A stretch of DNA of 64,000 bases from Branchiostoma floridae (Eukaryota; Chordata; Leptocardii; Amphioxiformes; Branchiostomatidae): the NCBI RefSeq assembly GCF_000003815.2, contig NC_049980.1, positions 32,932,869-32,996,868 on the forward strand, in the 5' to 3' direction. A program made the position numbers and the translations under genes. The notes beneath the pieces are model-generated. The model saw only the letters and a list, made by a program, of their open reading frames with translations. It had not been told where the DNA came from and searched no databases. Shown piece after piece: positions 1 to 10,725 of this stretch; the stretch's first letter is position 1, and the number at the start of each line of letters is the position of its first letter.

Positions 1-70
1 TAACTTCGAACTCAGCGATAGGAATGCAAAAGCAATATACAGTAGGGGTGAAAACTTTTACTGCAGTGAG

Positions 71-297
71 CAACGCTAGTCCACCTTCATCCGTGGGGTA
101 ACCTATATCCACTATTTCTAAAAACTGCGTATGTAGGGCCTAGGCATATCAAGTCGACAGACGGCAGCTTCAACTTCCAATACTTTGAAAATACACGTAC
201 TGCAGTTTGAAAACACCGTCTGTCGACTTGATATCTCTAAATACCGTTTTTCAAAACAACGGATATAGGTTACCCCGCTTGTATCAAGGCTCTCTAG
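71..297. mobile_element. Palindromic MITE, family A
   Basis: The ends are inverted versions of AACGCTAGTTCACCTTTATC and the two halves pair along almost the whole ~220 bp, with a central stretch on each side matching TATCAAGTCGACRGACGG. Further copies lie at 3501, 4975, 11253, 15812 (half), 17105 (part) and 24301 (half). It has no coding capacity, so it is a non-autonomous DNA element by structure. Confidence 0.75.
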
Positions 298-568
298 TTT
301 CAGAAATAGCAATTACAATGTATATGAACAAGACGATAGGATTTTAGTGATGTTAAGTTGTTGTGTAATCAAAGGTGCGCTGCTATGCTCCTCGTTGATA
401 AAGTTGAGTTGAGTTGAATAAACTATTCATTCATTTATTCCTTTCATTCATCTACAAAATGCGTGAAAACTAGCTAAAGTTTGTTTGCTTGTTCTCCTAT
501 AAAAGCTACTTTTTCTTGACTCCTAGCGGGAGTCACCGTATTGCAGCCAACACACGGACTTGCCGACA

Positions 569-616
569 GGCAACAGTAATCTCCAAGCAGATCCTACAAT
601 GGCATAAGATAGTACA
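569..616. mobile_element. MITE family B fragment
   Basis: One terminal arm of the family whose ends read TCTCCAAGCAGATCCTAC, followed by GGCATAAGATAGTA. Fuller copies lie at 1331-1484, 2034-2216, 18038-18150 and 28296-28438. Confidence 0.5.
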
Positions 617-1330
617 AAGTTTCATTACAGTGGTATGTACCAAAGTGTTGTATTTTGTCATGGAAAAAAATATATAAGAGGCAATAAAAATGATGACGTC
701 ATCAATTTGGCCCCCAAAAAATCAGATTTAGAATTCTCTAATGCCCATCTTTCAACATTCGTTACGGCTCCATTCTTTCTTAATTTATTGATAAGAAAAC
801 AGTGGAAGGTCAAAATGCCAATTTAGCCAACCGAGAAACCTTAACTTGTGACATAAGGCAGACAAAGACACAACATAATCCTTCATTTGAAACTTCAGAC
901 TATTCATTTGAACTCTTCAGTATTAGTACAATGTAGTACAATTCGACAACATCCGCGGTATTAAAGTCTCGTATTAATAAAAGGAAGCCAGGCTTGAAGG
1001 GCTAGCAAGCAATCTAGAAAACATCGCCATCCTATACGTATACCCTACTAAGACTTGTATGAGATTGGAGCGAAGTATTTTTGCTAACGCTAAACATTTT
1101 CTACATGTCTATCTTTGACAACAAAGCCTTTGTTTACAGAGGCCCGGAGCAGTGGTCCAATTAGCCATAATTTTTCCTTGGGGGGTCCCACAAATCAGGC
1201 TGTCTGAATTGTCCCAGCCGACAGTCGGTCACACCTGTTGGCAGCTCCTGACGGACGTTTAGAAATTAGAACGCGGTTTGACAGGATGTTTGTTTCTGGG
1301 ACGGTGTTTACTTACTCTGGGCGTTTATAG

Positions 1331-1484
1331 TACAAAACTGGCCAAGGAGTGTAGTCAGCCAAAAGGTGTCCATTTGCCCGGTAGCGAAACACACTTCTAT
1401 CCTGGCTTCACTCCTCTGCCAGATTTTCATACTATCTTATGCTACCGTAGGATCTGCTTGGAGATTAGGCAAGAGGACTATGGC
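1331..1484. mobile_element. MITE family B copy
   Basis: Ends with GTAGGATCTGCTTGGAGATT. Its interior (GTAGTCAGCCAAAAGG, then CTCCTCTGCCAGATTTTCAT) matches in reverse orientation the copy at 2034-2216. No coding capacity is seen. Confidence 0.6.
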
Positions 1485-1495
1485 ATACTTGGCAT

Positions 1496-1532
1496 CAAGG
1501 AGGTTAAAAAACACTTGTTTTTAACCTCCTTG
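1496..1532. repeat. Perfect short hairpin CAAGGAGGTTAAAAA
   Basis: A 15-nt arm (CAAGGAGGTTAAAAA) and its reverse complement flank a 7-nt loop. A very similar stem with a similar loop recurs at 60925-60975, inside an unrelated 2-kb element. Confidence 0.6.
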
Positions 1533-1894
1533 TTGGCATACACAAGTGTCCTGAGTGGGCCATCTACTCTCATCCCGACCGAACAACTATCGTAAACCAA
1601 GCCTTACTGTTTCAAAACTGACGATTCCCTTTACCAAGCACCACAGTTTTTGACTCGCTGGCTTGTACAAAATAAGGGATAAGCGATGAGGTGTTTTACG
1701 CTACCACAAGCCGCAAGCCGAGACCATGTGGTTGGTTACGCAATGTCCCATGACGTCGCTTGTGACGTCAGTTGGAAAACCGGTTTGAAATGACCCCGTG
1801 ACTTCTACTAATTAAAGTCGTTGTCTGAGCTGAAGGCTGTGGTTTGTTTTTGTTTCTTTCCACATTTCTTTCAAAATCCCTGCTGAGTTTCAGT

Positions 1895-4800
1895 ATGAAG
1901 AGTTCCTGTCTAATCGTCATGTTGTTGCTGGGAACCGCACTGTCCCACTTGGGGTGTGCGGCTGCGCCAACTTTCGATGCGGAGACAGAATCCAAACGTA
2001 AGCATTGGGCGATTCCGACTCGGTGTGGTTGGTCAATCTCCAAGCAGGTAGCATAAGATAGTATCAAATCTGGCAGAGGAGCGAAGCCGGCTTAGGAGTG
2101 TGTTTCACTACCAGTTCTAGCCGACTGGGGCAGATTCTACAAGGCAAATGGACACATTTTGGCTGACTACAATCCTTGGCCAGTTTGGTACTATCTTGTA
2201 GGATCTGCTTGGAGATGATGGCAGCTTGGGTGACGACGACTTCGCGATCGCTGGTCAGCACTTGCAGACAACAACTGAAGATAACAAGTGCTACATCTGA
2301 TTTAACTTTGCAAAAAAATATCTTGAAGCGCTCAGATTTCCGACGAGCGATTTCTCGTTTGGATCCTGCATGTATGCGTTGATTTTGTGCACAGAATTTT
2401 GTGTATGTTATTTGGTAGTGTTTTTTATTTTACCAAAGTGGGTAAGTATGCGCTCTTATTGTTTATTAACCATGCGATGTGCTTAGAGATTTGACAGGAT
2501 TGACATCATTATTATCACAGTCCTTTTCGTCTGACGGATAAACGAATGAATGAATGACATTTATTGTACTTTTGTGCTCAAACAAGGTCGTAGCGCTAGT
2601 GATAAGGTACAATTATGATATAAGAAAAAGGTATCTTATCACCTCTACATAATGCTAATACATTCAAGTATGTACAAGTTCAACTTCTTCTCGCTTCAGT
2701 TATAAACATAAGGACAGATGGAATCAATAATGTATGGTTTATCTAATTGCATGAGAAATATAAATTTTTCCGTGGTATTCAAGTATCACATTACAGTTTA
2801 CAGCCTGTTCACTACGACATGATTGTTCTTGTTACATCACATCTTCATCTACCTACTTTTGCTGTTTAGTGATGAGCGTTCTGAAAGCGGCAAAGGGGTT
2901 GAAGTGGAACAAACAGCTGGAAAAGGGCATGGAGACTATCGTAGAGGACGAGGAGAGTGACAAAGATCCTGAAAAAGAGTGTAAGTAGCAGGATATGGAA
3001 GACTTCTTTTTACACAACCAGCAGGTACTTACATTGCTTAAGTTTTGATGTAGCCTGTATCCCCCCTCGTTCCGGATACTAGCTTAGCCACGTTTGGGAT
3101 TGTTTTCTCACCGCAAAAGCGCCACCTACATCGGCTACATATAGCAGTGAGAAGCTAAATATCAAGTCTGTTATCTGACTTGGTATTGGCTACCAAACGT
3201 TACAATTGCTAAAACATCGGTATCGGTGTATGTCTATAATTTCATGATAAGGTCAATGACCTGGTCCAGACGGCTGTCACCATGGTTACGGGAGGCGTAT
3301 CAGACAACTGTGGTGTACGGTTACATAATGTAGCAAATACAGGACGGGACTGGTGGGCTGCTTGATTATCATTATGAATGTGTTTGAGTAAGGATAAGTA
3401 GAGCAGTGGTTTGGTACTTTAGACCATGTAGAGGTACATGAGTTTGTAATTGAAAATGTTAACGTTACTTATCCGGTCTGCATCTTTTCCTGCCTACATG
3501 TAACGCTAGTTCACCATTATCCATGAGATAACCTTTATCCGTTCTACTTATAAACAGGGAATTTAGGGATATCATGTCGATAGACAGTGGTTCCAATATG
3601 CATTTTGTCAGGTATTGCAATTTGAAACCACCATCCTTTGACTTAATATCCCCAAATACCCTAGTTTTGAATACAACGAACGACGGTTACCCCGCGAATA
3701 AAGGTGAACTAGCGTTAAGTCTGATCAAAAGCATTTGAGACTAACTTTACGTTCATCTTATTCTTGTTGGCAGCGGACACAGTCAAGGACGAGATTGCCA
3801 TGGCGTTCAAGAGGGTCCTGATGCTCGACCCAGCCGCAGAATTACAGTGTAGGTGTGGTTTTCTCTCCTCTAACAAAAAAAAACAACAAATAAACAAACA
3901 AACAAAATCTCTTATAACAAACAAACAAACAAACAGACAGACAAACAAACAAATAAGGTTGGGAAATTACTGGTTAATTGGGTTCTTCATATCAATAAAC
4001 AATAATTCACAATAAAGACAAAGAGTCACAAAATGCGTTTCTGTGAAAGTCTGTTACTCTTCAAACAAACGTTCGGCTCCGGCTTTTTAAAAAGTTTTTG
4101 TCGGCATTTTGTTACCGTTTTGTTGATGTCTATCGACCTAATGTCAACAAAACGGTACACAACAGAAAACCCGATAAAAACGCCTTAAAATGTGAAAAAA
4201 AACAGCCGCAGCCTAACCTCTGCTTGGAGAGTAACCGTCTACTACCTTCCTCAAACTGTGACAAACACATTGTCACACTACAGTGACAGACCACATCACG
4301 AGAAACGAATTTGTTTTGACCCCATACGGTGGTTTGAGGGTTAAGGAAGTTGACATACGGTCACCGAGACGTTGGCAGTTACTTTTAAGCAACAAATTTG
4401 CCATTGTTGTGAATAAAAAAAAACGTTGTTATCCAAACAAACAGATTTACACAATAAAGCAATGACAGATATGTGAACTGAAGAACAAATGATAATATTC
4501 AAAACGTTGTGGGAATATAAATCGAGCATATTGTCAAGATAACTACATGTATGATTTAAAGGTATTCCCCAATGCGGCATGTAAATAAGAACCTTGATGC
4601 CTGTAATGTTTTTTTTACAAATCAGTATAAAGAAAGTCTTCTTCTTCTCTTTAGTAAAAGATCAGTTCAGAAGCATCCTTGGGTCTGAGAAAGCCGAAGC
4701 AGTCTTCGAGGAGGCAGAGAAGATAATGATGGAAGAACTTCAAGGTGAAATAGCTTTTCCTGACATTGTTTCTTTACCTACATGATTTTGTCGAAGAAAA

Positions 4801-7800
4801 TAAGGAATAATATACTAGTATCCTCCCTTCATCCCAGGATATTGTATTCAATGTGTTCTGGGCAACGACCTAAGCGATGTTTTGGAATACAAGAGGATGG
4901 TCATGAAAATTCACCGTTTCCAAGAGACGGCGATCCACAAGTATGTGCACCACAAGCTTGTTTCGCTACAACAAGTAACGCTAGTTCACCTTTATTCGTT
5001 GGGTAACCTATATCCGTTTCTTTTTGACAGTTTTAAATTGCAATATTTTCAGAATATTGCAGTTTAAAACTACCAACTGTCGACTTGATGTGCCTAAATA
5101 AATACCCTGTTTTTAAAAATCAATGGATATAGGTTACCCAACGGATAAAGGTGAACTAGCGTTACATCATGCTTCAGATGTTCCAAACACGATTTATTTT
5201 TCATCCCGACAGAGGAAAAGAAGATCAACAAAGAGCTGGATTTCAACAAGAACCAGAAGAAGGCCTTTAACAAGTTGGTGAAGGATGTAGAGCACGGGAA
5301 AGATCCGCTTCACGAACGTAAGTCGAGCCAAAAACTCCAAATACGCGTATACATGCCATGTATTCCCTGTCTATACCCTCGGGCATCCAAACCTGTACAA
5401 ATTTGTCCCCCATTTGGCCAAATTCTTCTCTTGTTGCGGCATTGCTCTGAGAGAGGTGATAGACGGTCACTGCTGGGTATAAACTCTCCCGAACGTTAGT
5501 GTACAAAGAAATTTGTTATCCGTTATCATACTTTTCCTTCTATGCAGAGATGCATATACTCACAGCATCAAACGTTGTTCTTGTTACTTTTGCCTAGGTA
5601 ATAAGATAGAGAAGAGAATCAAAGAAGACGCCGCCAGGATACTTTCCCTGTCTCCGGATGAGCAAGAAGAAGGTGGGTTATTATCACGGAAGCTCCTCTG
5701 TATTGGTAGTAATCGTGCTAAACTTTCTTCCAACACAAAGTACTTTCAACGACTTCACTATTGATCCTGAAGAAGGCGACAGTACTCGATGAAAATTTCA
5801 TCCGTGTGTACTTTTGTGTTGGAAGAAAGTTAAGCATTGTACAAATGTTAACTTTAAAGTAGCATGATTAAATGTCGCTTATAGCGACCCGCCCAACATC
5901 CCGCCAGCCAGTTACAGACTCGGGCAGCGGAGACAGTAACCTTCGTGACTTTGCTTAAGTATTTATCCTTTTTGTCCCTGGAGAGACATAAGGACATTGC
6001 ACCCTTTCTTCCATCTTGGTCTGTCCTGTGCCACTGTTTGATCTGATCGCCAGGAGAGCCCCAATGGGCGCCAGGTCTCCGACGGGAAGAGAAAATTATT
6101 ATTTTCACTTCCTCTTCTTCTCCGAACAAACAAAGTCAATGGCCTGTACCAGACGGCGGTCACCAGGGTTACTTGAGGTGTAGCAGGTGTTCGATTGCGT
6201 AGTGTAGCAAGTCAAGTCAGGCAGACACAGAGCGTTGAGGGACCGTTAATTATGGAAGGTCAGAGTAAAAATAAACAGAATAGTACCTAGTAAGGCTAGA
6301 TCCCGTGCAGTTAAACTTGATTTGCTTTGAACTTGAAAAAAATATGTTACCTGTTTAATTTTGTTTGCTTTACAACGAGCATTACGTGGTTTAGGCAGTG
6401 TGTTGCAGGACAAGAAATTTTATTGACAGAACAAAAAGTAAAATGTTGTAGAAAAATGCCAACACTTTAGGGACTTAACGTTACCCCTCTAAATTTTCGG
6501 ACGAACTCCGTCAACCTTGTTCACAGAATGACTGACACTATGAATGACACTTCTATTTCCAGAGGTGACGTCAGGAACACACCGCATTTGCAGGAGGGTG
6601 TCATAAGTATCAGGAAGTAAAAATTTAAGTGACTTTCGCCAAGTCAATGTTGTTAAAAAATAAGAAATTTACATTGCAGAAAAGAGCCGGTTCTACGCTG
6701 AGTATGGAGAGGAAACCGGAGAAAGAGTGTTCCAGGCGATCAAAATCATCCACGAAGAGGCAGTAAAGAAAGGTAAGAAGCGTAAGAAATCTTAACAGTC
6801 TTAAGGCTCGTGCTGCCTTTATCTAGTAATCCAAGACACTTAAGTGCCCCAGGATGATCATATAAAGGTGTCCATGCATATCTCTAACTGTACTACTAAC
6901 TTTCAATGCAACATATATTTAACGTTAGTAAGCTTTTAAAATAATAAGGAAACCGCTGGTTGTCTGGGAAAATACGTACAAGAAGGTGATGATCCTACGT
7001 TTAGAAATAATCTATACCTTTCAGAAAACAATTTCATCAGGTTGGTAGAACGTAGGATATTTGAGATTTCCTTTGCATGACCTGAATGCCTCTTAGGCCA
7101 TAACAATTTAATTGATTGGTTCACGGATTCGCTCGCTCCTATTTTTTTTTGAAGAAAAAATTACCTCTCAGCAAATTTCCACCATTAATGAAACCATTCA
7201 CCAACTTTCTGGTGTAGCAAATTGGCCTTTACATTATAAGGTCCTTAAAATGTGGGTATTATTATTGCAGTTATATTTGTCATTCATGAAGAATGGGACA
7301 AACATAAAAACTGACACTACTTTTGTAATTTTCAACGAACAGGTGCAGTTACTGTACAGTAATAGTGTTTTTGTACTTTTTTCAAGCTGAAAACTTTTTA
7401 TTTTTTATGTTTTTCGATTAGCCCTTATCTTTACCCCAACCATTTTACGATTTTAATCTTTTTTTTTTCGCCCTATCGCTCCACATTTTTTTATGAAAAA
7501 ATCCGTGGACCAAGAAATTAAATTGGTGTGGCCTTATATACCTGCTGACCTTTCGATGTCTGTCAGATATCTTCCTGGTTGGTTGAAGAAGTAAGCGAAA
7601 CGTCAGCAGGTAAAGAGGCGTTCTGGTTGTGCAAAAGAAATATCCAATATCCAAGCTATACCCTTTCTTTACAATGTCTTTTCCAACTTTGATACAGCCA
7701 TTTCCTTTCTTGGAAAGGAAGAGATTGTCCCTTTGTATTAAATAGCCACCGACTAGTTGGGCAGACCTGCCTGTGCGTGCTGAACATCCAAACAAAGAAA

Positions 7801-7902
7801 TAAAACCAGGAAGTCAAGCCGATATCTGTTTATCACTCTTCAGGTGCTGCTACTAAAGTGGCGCAGGAGGAGCTGCACGGGCCTGCCACTGCTGCCAGCT
7901 GA
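1895..7902 (+). CDS. Secreted helical modular protein, paralogue 1 (8 exons, 236 aa)
   Basis: Exons 1895-1997, 2870-2980, 3774-3848, 4655-4744, 5213-5317, 5598-5672, 6680-6772 and 7844-7902 (TGA). All junctions are GT/AG and every intron is phase 1; the joined frame is 711 nt. Residues 1 to about 24 are a signal peptide (MKSSCLIVMLLLGTALSHLG). The mature chain has no cysteine and is rich in Lys and Glu. Exons 2-4 and 5-7 are two rounds of one module: a 35-37 aa unit (with LDFNK and GKDP in round two), a 25 aa unit (ILSLSPDE) and a 30-31 aa unit (VFEEAEKI; YGEET in round two). All are predicted amphipathic helices by eye. The gene at 10726 has the same exon lengths and similar residues, which strongly supports both models. 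An in-frame upstream ATG at 1844 is possible, but 1895 gives the better signal peptide. I do not recognise the family; secretion is inferred and function is unknown. Confidence 0.8.
2034..2216. mobile_element. MITE family B copy next to exon 1
   Basis: The complete element runs from TCTCCAAGCAGGTAGCATAA to GTAGGATCTGCTTGGAGA, with inverted ends. It starts 36 bp downstream of the exon 1 splice donor of the gene at 1895. Confidence 0.65.
3501..3717. mobile_element. Palindromic MITE, family A
   Basis: Starts TAACGCTAGTTCACC and ends GGTGAACTAGCGTTA. The two halves are inverted repeats around a centre near 3605. It sits in intron 2 of the gene at 1895, just before exon 3. Confidence 0.75.
4838..4974 (+). 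other. Exon-like open segment in intron 4 (orphan)
   Basis: A 137-nt segment is bounded by an acceptor (CATCCCAG) and a possible donor (GTAACG). It is open in one frame, reading in part DVLEYKRMVMKIHRF then QETAIHKYVHHKL. Included in the gene at 1895 it would break the frame of the next exon, because it leaves phase 0 where phase 1 is needed. The donor-side boundary coincides exactly with the first base of the MITE at 4975. It could be a captured gene fragment, a poison exon or chance; I do not recognise the peptide. Confidence 0.3.
4975..5165. mobile_element. Palindromic MITE, family A
   Basis: Starts GTAACGCTAGTTCACC and ends GGTGAACTAGCGTTAC. Both halves carry the GTCGACTTGAT-type inner arm or its degraded partner. 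It lies in intron 4 of the gene at 1895, 47 bp before exon 5. Confidence 0.75.
7096..7533. mobile_element. 438-bp TIR element, family C
   Basis: Begins GGCCATAACAATTTAATT and ends AATTAAATTGGTGTGGCC, with terminal inverted repeats of about 33 bp that extend into TTGGTTCACGGATT. A second copy in the opposite orientation lies at 57311-57759. It has no long conserved reading frame, so it is a non-autonomous DNA transposon. It lies in the last intron of the gene at 1895. Confidence 0.75.
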
Positions 7903-8280
7903 GGGAGAAAGCAAGGGACCAGCGGGATTTAATATTTAGCATGCAACTCTAGTATTCTGGACTGACTGTGAAACTTCAGAAACGTTTCTTCTTAGTAGAT
8001 TGACAAATGAGAAAATGTCTACAAATATGATGTTACAGTAACAAAAGGTTATCTAGGAAGCGATTAGGTGTTTCCAGGGGCAGTTTCCTGAAAATTTCAG
8101 ACATCATTCTGGATTATATTATTGTCTTCCCCAAAAGAATTTCGTGTAAGGTTTCTGGAATATTAATTAGACTGTCGGTTCGGAAGTAGTGTTGCCTGTT
8201 ATTTCGAGACATACGGTTGTTGTTTAGTTTGAAGCGGTATTAAACCTTGCCCTACTAAGAATGTTTGCCAATTTAACCCC

Positions 8281-8453
8281 CTAAGGCTTAGGTCACATTT
8301 CCATACCGGGGCCCATCGGTATGTTTTAAGAAACGAAAAATTAAAATGCCCGTAAATCTTATTTTGACATATTGTGGATTTTGATGTCTTTTAGATAAAT
8401 CTTTTCGCTCCCGAAAGCTGCCCGACTGGTTGGAAACGTGACCTAAGCCTAAG
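8281..8453. mobile_element. Short inverted-repeat element, family D
   Basis: Starts CTAAGGCTTAGGTCACATTT and ends ACGTGACCTAAGCCTAAG, about 173 bp. A degenerate relative split by a SINE lies at 22300-22990. No coding capacity. Confidence 0.6.
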
Positions 8454-10005
8454 CTGGTTCATCATCATCATCATTATTCATCCTCTATTTTGAGGTGCAG
8501 CAAGTTAATTAATCAAATCAGTAAATTGATTAATCAGATCAGTAAATCTTGACCTATTCTTTGCTGCTGCTGCAGAATCACTTCCTCAGTCGATGCGGTT
8601 TGCTGCAGTATGTCATATTTAAGTGAGAAAGACTAATACAGTACCCCAAACCAGTACAAACACTGGACCCACATACAGGCATTATATGTGTACATCCCGT
8701 ATATACTAGTATATCGCTCAGCAGGACAAAGGTTTTAAAACGATATATGGTCAAACAAGAAATCTTTTTTAAAAAGCTGTGCCTTGCCGCGTATTTTATG
8801 TTATTTTGGCAAGTTAGAGTAGATTCTACGCTTAAAAATCCCGAGTTCCACAGGTCGCCCCCCTCCCACCCAAGTTCCTACATACGGAAAGCTTTGGTGA
8901 CTTCTCCAGGTGCCAATCCAGTCCCAAATCTTCTTTTCACACAATGCAAGCTCTATCAAGGACATTCATAGTCACAAATGTCTTTAAAAGGACTAAACCT
9001 GGCTACTATTCCCCTAGTTGATATTGTTGCTATATCAGCAGTTCATCCTCGTAAGAGGTGCATATACTAAGAGCGACACCTAGCAACTTCAGTAGGAAAT
9101 GCAGCAAAAATCCCCGAGCGTACTAGGAGATATTGGAAATTTACCTCATTATCATAATTTATGTCAGATGAATTATTGGCACATTAAACAGGTTTTGTAA
9201 AACTTTTTGACCCACAATGAATATGCATTATTTTTTATTACAAACTAAGTTCCTTCTGATGCAATTTGTGATATATCTTTATATAAACATGGTGAGTTAA
9301 AGCGTAGATTTATTACGCTGGACCACATACAGTAACATGCGTCTAGAAGAGCGTTTTAATACTCGCCTGGAATGTACCATTGTCTAACTAAGCCATGAAA
9401 CTCGGCAAGGAAAGAAGGGCCTTTGGAAGGGGCTTTGGAAAAGCTGGGTTAACAGGTCCGTCCATTGATCCATGGAAGAAAGCTGGCATAAAGCCTTGCC
9501 GGCGGCAAGGCAAAAAAGGATATTCTGTATATGGATTAAAATCTGAAATGAAACTCAGGTAGCTGTAACAAGACTAACAGGGAAGTTTATAGAATATTCA
9601 CAAATGTGCTATCAACCCAAGGAATATTCCTCATTCCTAAGGTGCATTGTATTAACACAAGAATGGTCTTTTCAATCATATTTACATGTACTACTCTAAT
9701 GACTTGCAACAGAACATGATTGTGAAATCTTGTTCACAACAGGTTTAAAACTCTACTAACAATACTCTGTTACCAACGAAACACATGAAACTTTCGTGAT
9801 AGTATGCGCGAGCGCATATCACATGTACCTGGTGATTTCACAAGGAAGGGGAATACCGGTGATTCCGTCCATACAAGTGATGATTATTGGGTGTTACCTT
9901 AGCCATAGGTGCACTGTAAAAGAGAAATGGAAATAAAGTGTGGCTGGCAATACTTGTACTTTATTGTTTTAGACATTTATTCTACCTATTGTGAGTTGAA
10001 CCCCT

Positions 10006-10250
10006 GTCACACCGAGCCGACCATGGCCTCCCAACCTTCTCAAGATCATGGCTGGGAGTTAAGCCTCCATCACACATAGCCGACCATGGCCTCCCAACCG
10101 TCTCCAGACCGTGGCTGGGAGTCAAGCCCCTGTCACACATAGCCGACCATGGCCTCCCGAACTTCTTCGGACCATGATTGGGATCTAAGTCCATGTCACA
10201 TATAGCCGACCATGGCCTCCCGACCTTCTCCAGACCTTGGTTGGGAGGTA
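10006..10250. repeat. About 66-bp minisatellite, roughly 4 copies
   Basis: Each unit contains AGCCGACCATGGCCTCCC followed by a CTTCTCCAGACC-like segment. Because the unit length is a multiple of three, an open frame of about 70 aa appears on the minus strand; I treat it as a by-product of the repeat. Confidence 0.8.
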
Positions 10251-10725
10251 GTAGTGAGCAAGGCTATCTGTAGTTGGAAGTTGGTCGTCGAGTTTGCCTC
10301 ATATTTTCTAAAAAAGTCGCCCCAAGGACGAAAGGTCGAATTTTACAGTGACCTGGAAACTTAGAAGAAGAATTGATCAGGATAAAAAGCGTTTTATAGT
10401 AGTACAACAACCTTTGTTCGGGAGTAAAGTCGCGGGAAAATTCCGAATGTGTGACAAGCGATTTAACCAAATGACGACAATCTACATTTACACACTTTAC
10501 ACCCTCAGTGCCTCTCTCTTGCCGTAGGGCATGTCTAGCAAGCAATCAGTCAAATTACTACAGTCATACGCACGCACAGAACCTACTCAACAGGTTCTCT
10601 CCGAATAAAATCCGACCGGCCATTTTGAACGTGGACGTTCTGACGAATCAGTCCACAACATATGCCGTTAGTGGAGTTTACGTCTACAATTTTATTGAAC
10701 TACAAAAGATCTGTGTTTGGAAAAT

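Larger units (their letters stand above)
1..1894. other. Non-coding region upstream of first secreted-protein gene
   Basis: No exon with credible splice sites was found. The stretch holds one palindromic MITE (71-297), two pieces of a second MITE family (569-616, 1331-1484) and a hairpin (1496-1532). The last ~250 bases before the start codon should hold the promoter and 5' UTR of the gene at 1895, but I see no clear TATA box. Confidence 0.6.
7903..10725. other. Spacer between the tandem paralogues
   Basis: Holds the 3' UTR of the first gene (no clear AATAAA close to the stop), an inverted-repeat element (8281-8453), a 66-bp minisatellite (about 10006-10250) and the upstream region of the second gene. 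No credible exon is seen. Confidence 0.6.
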
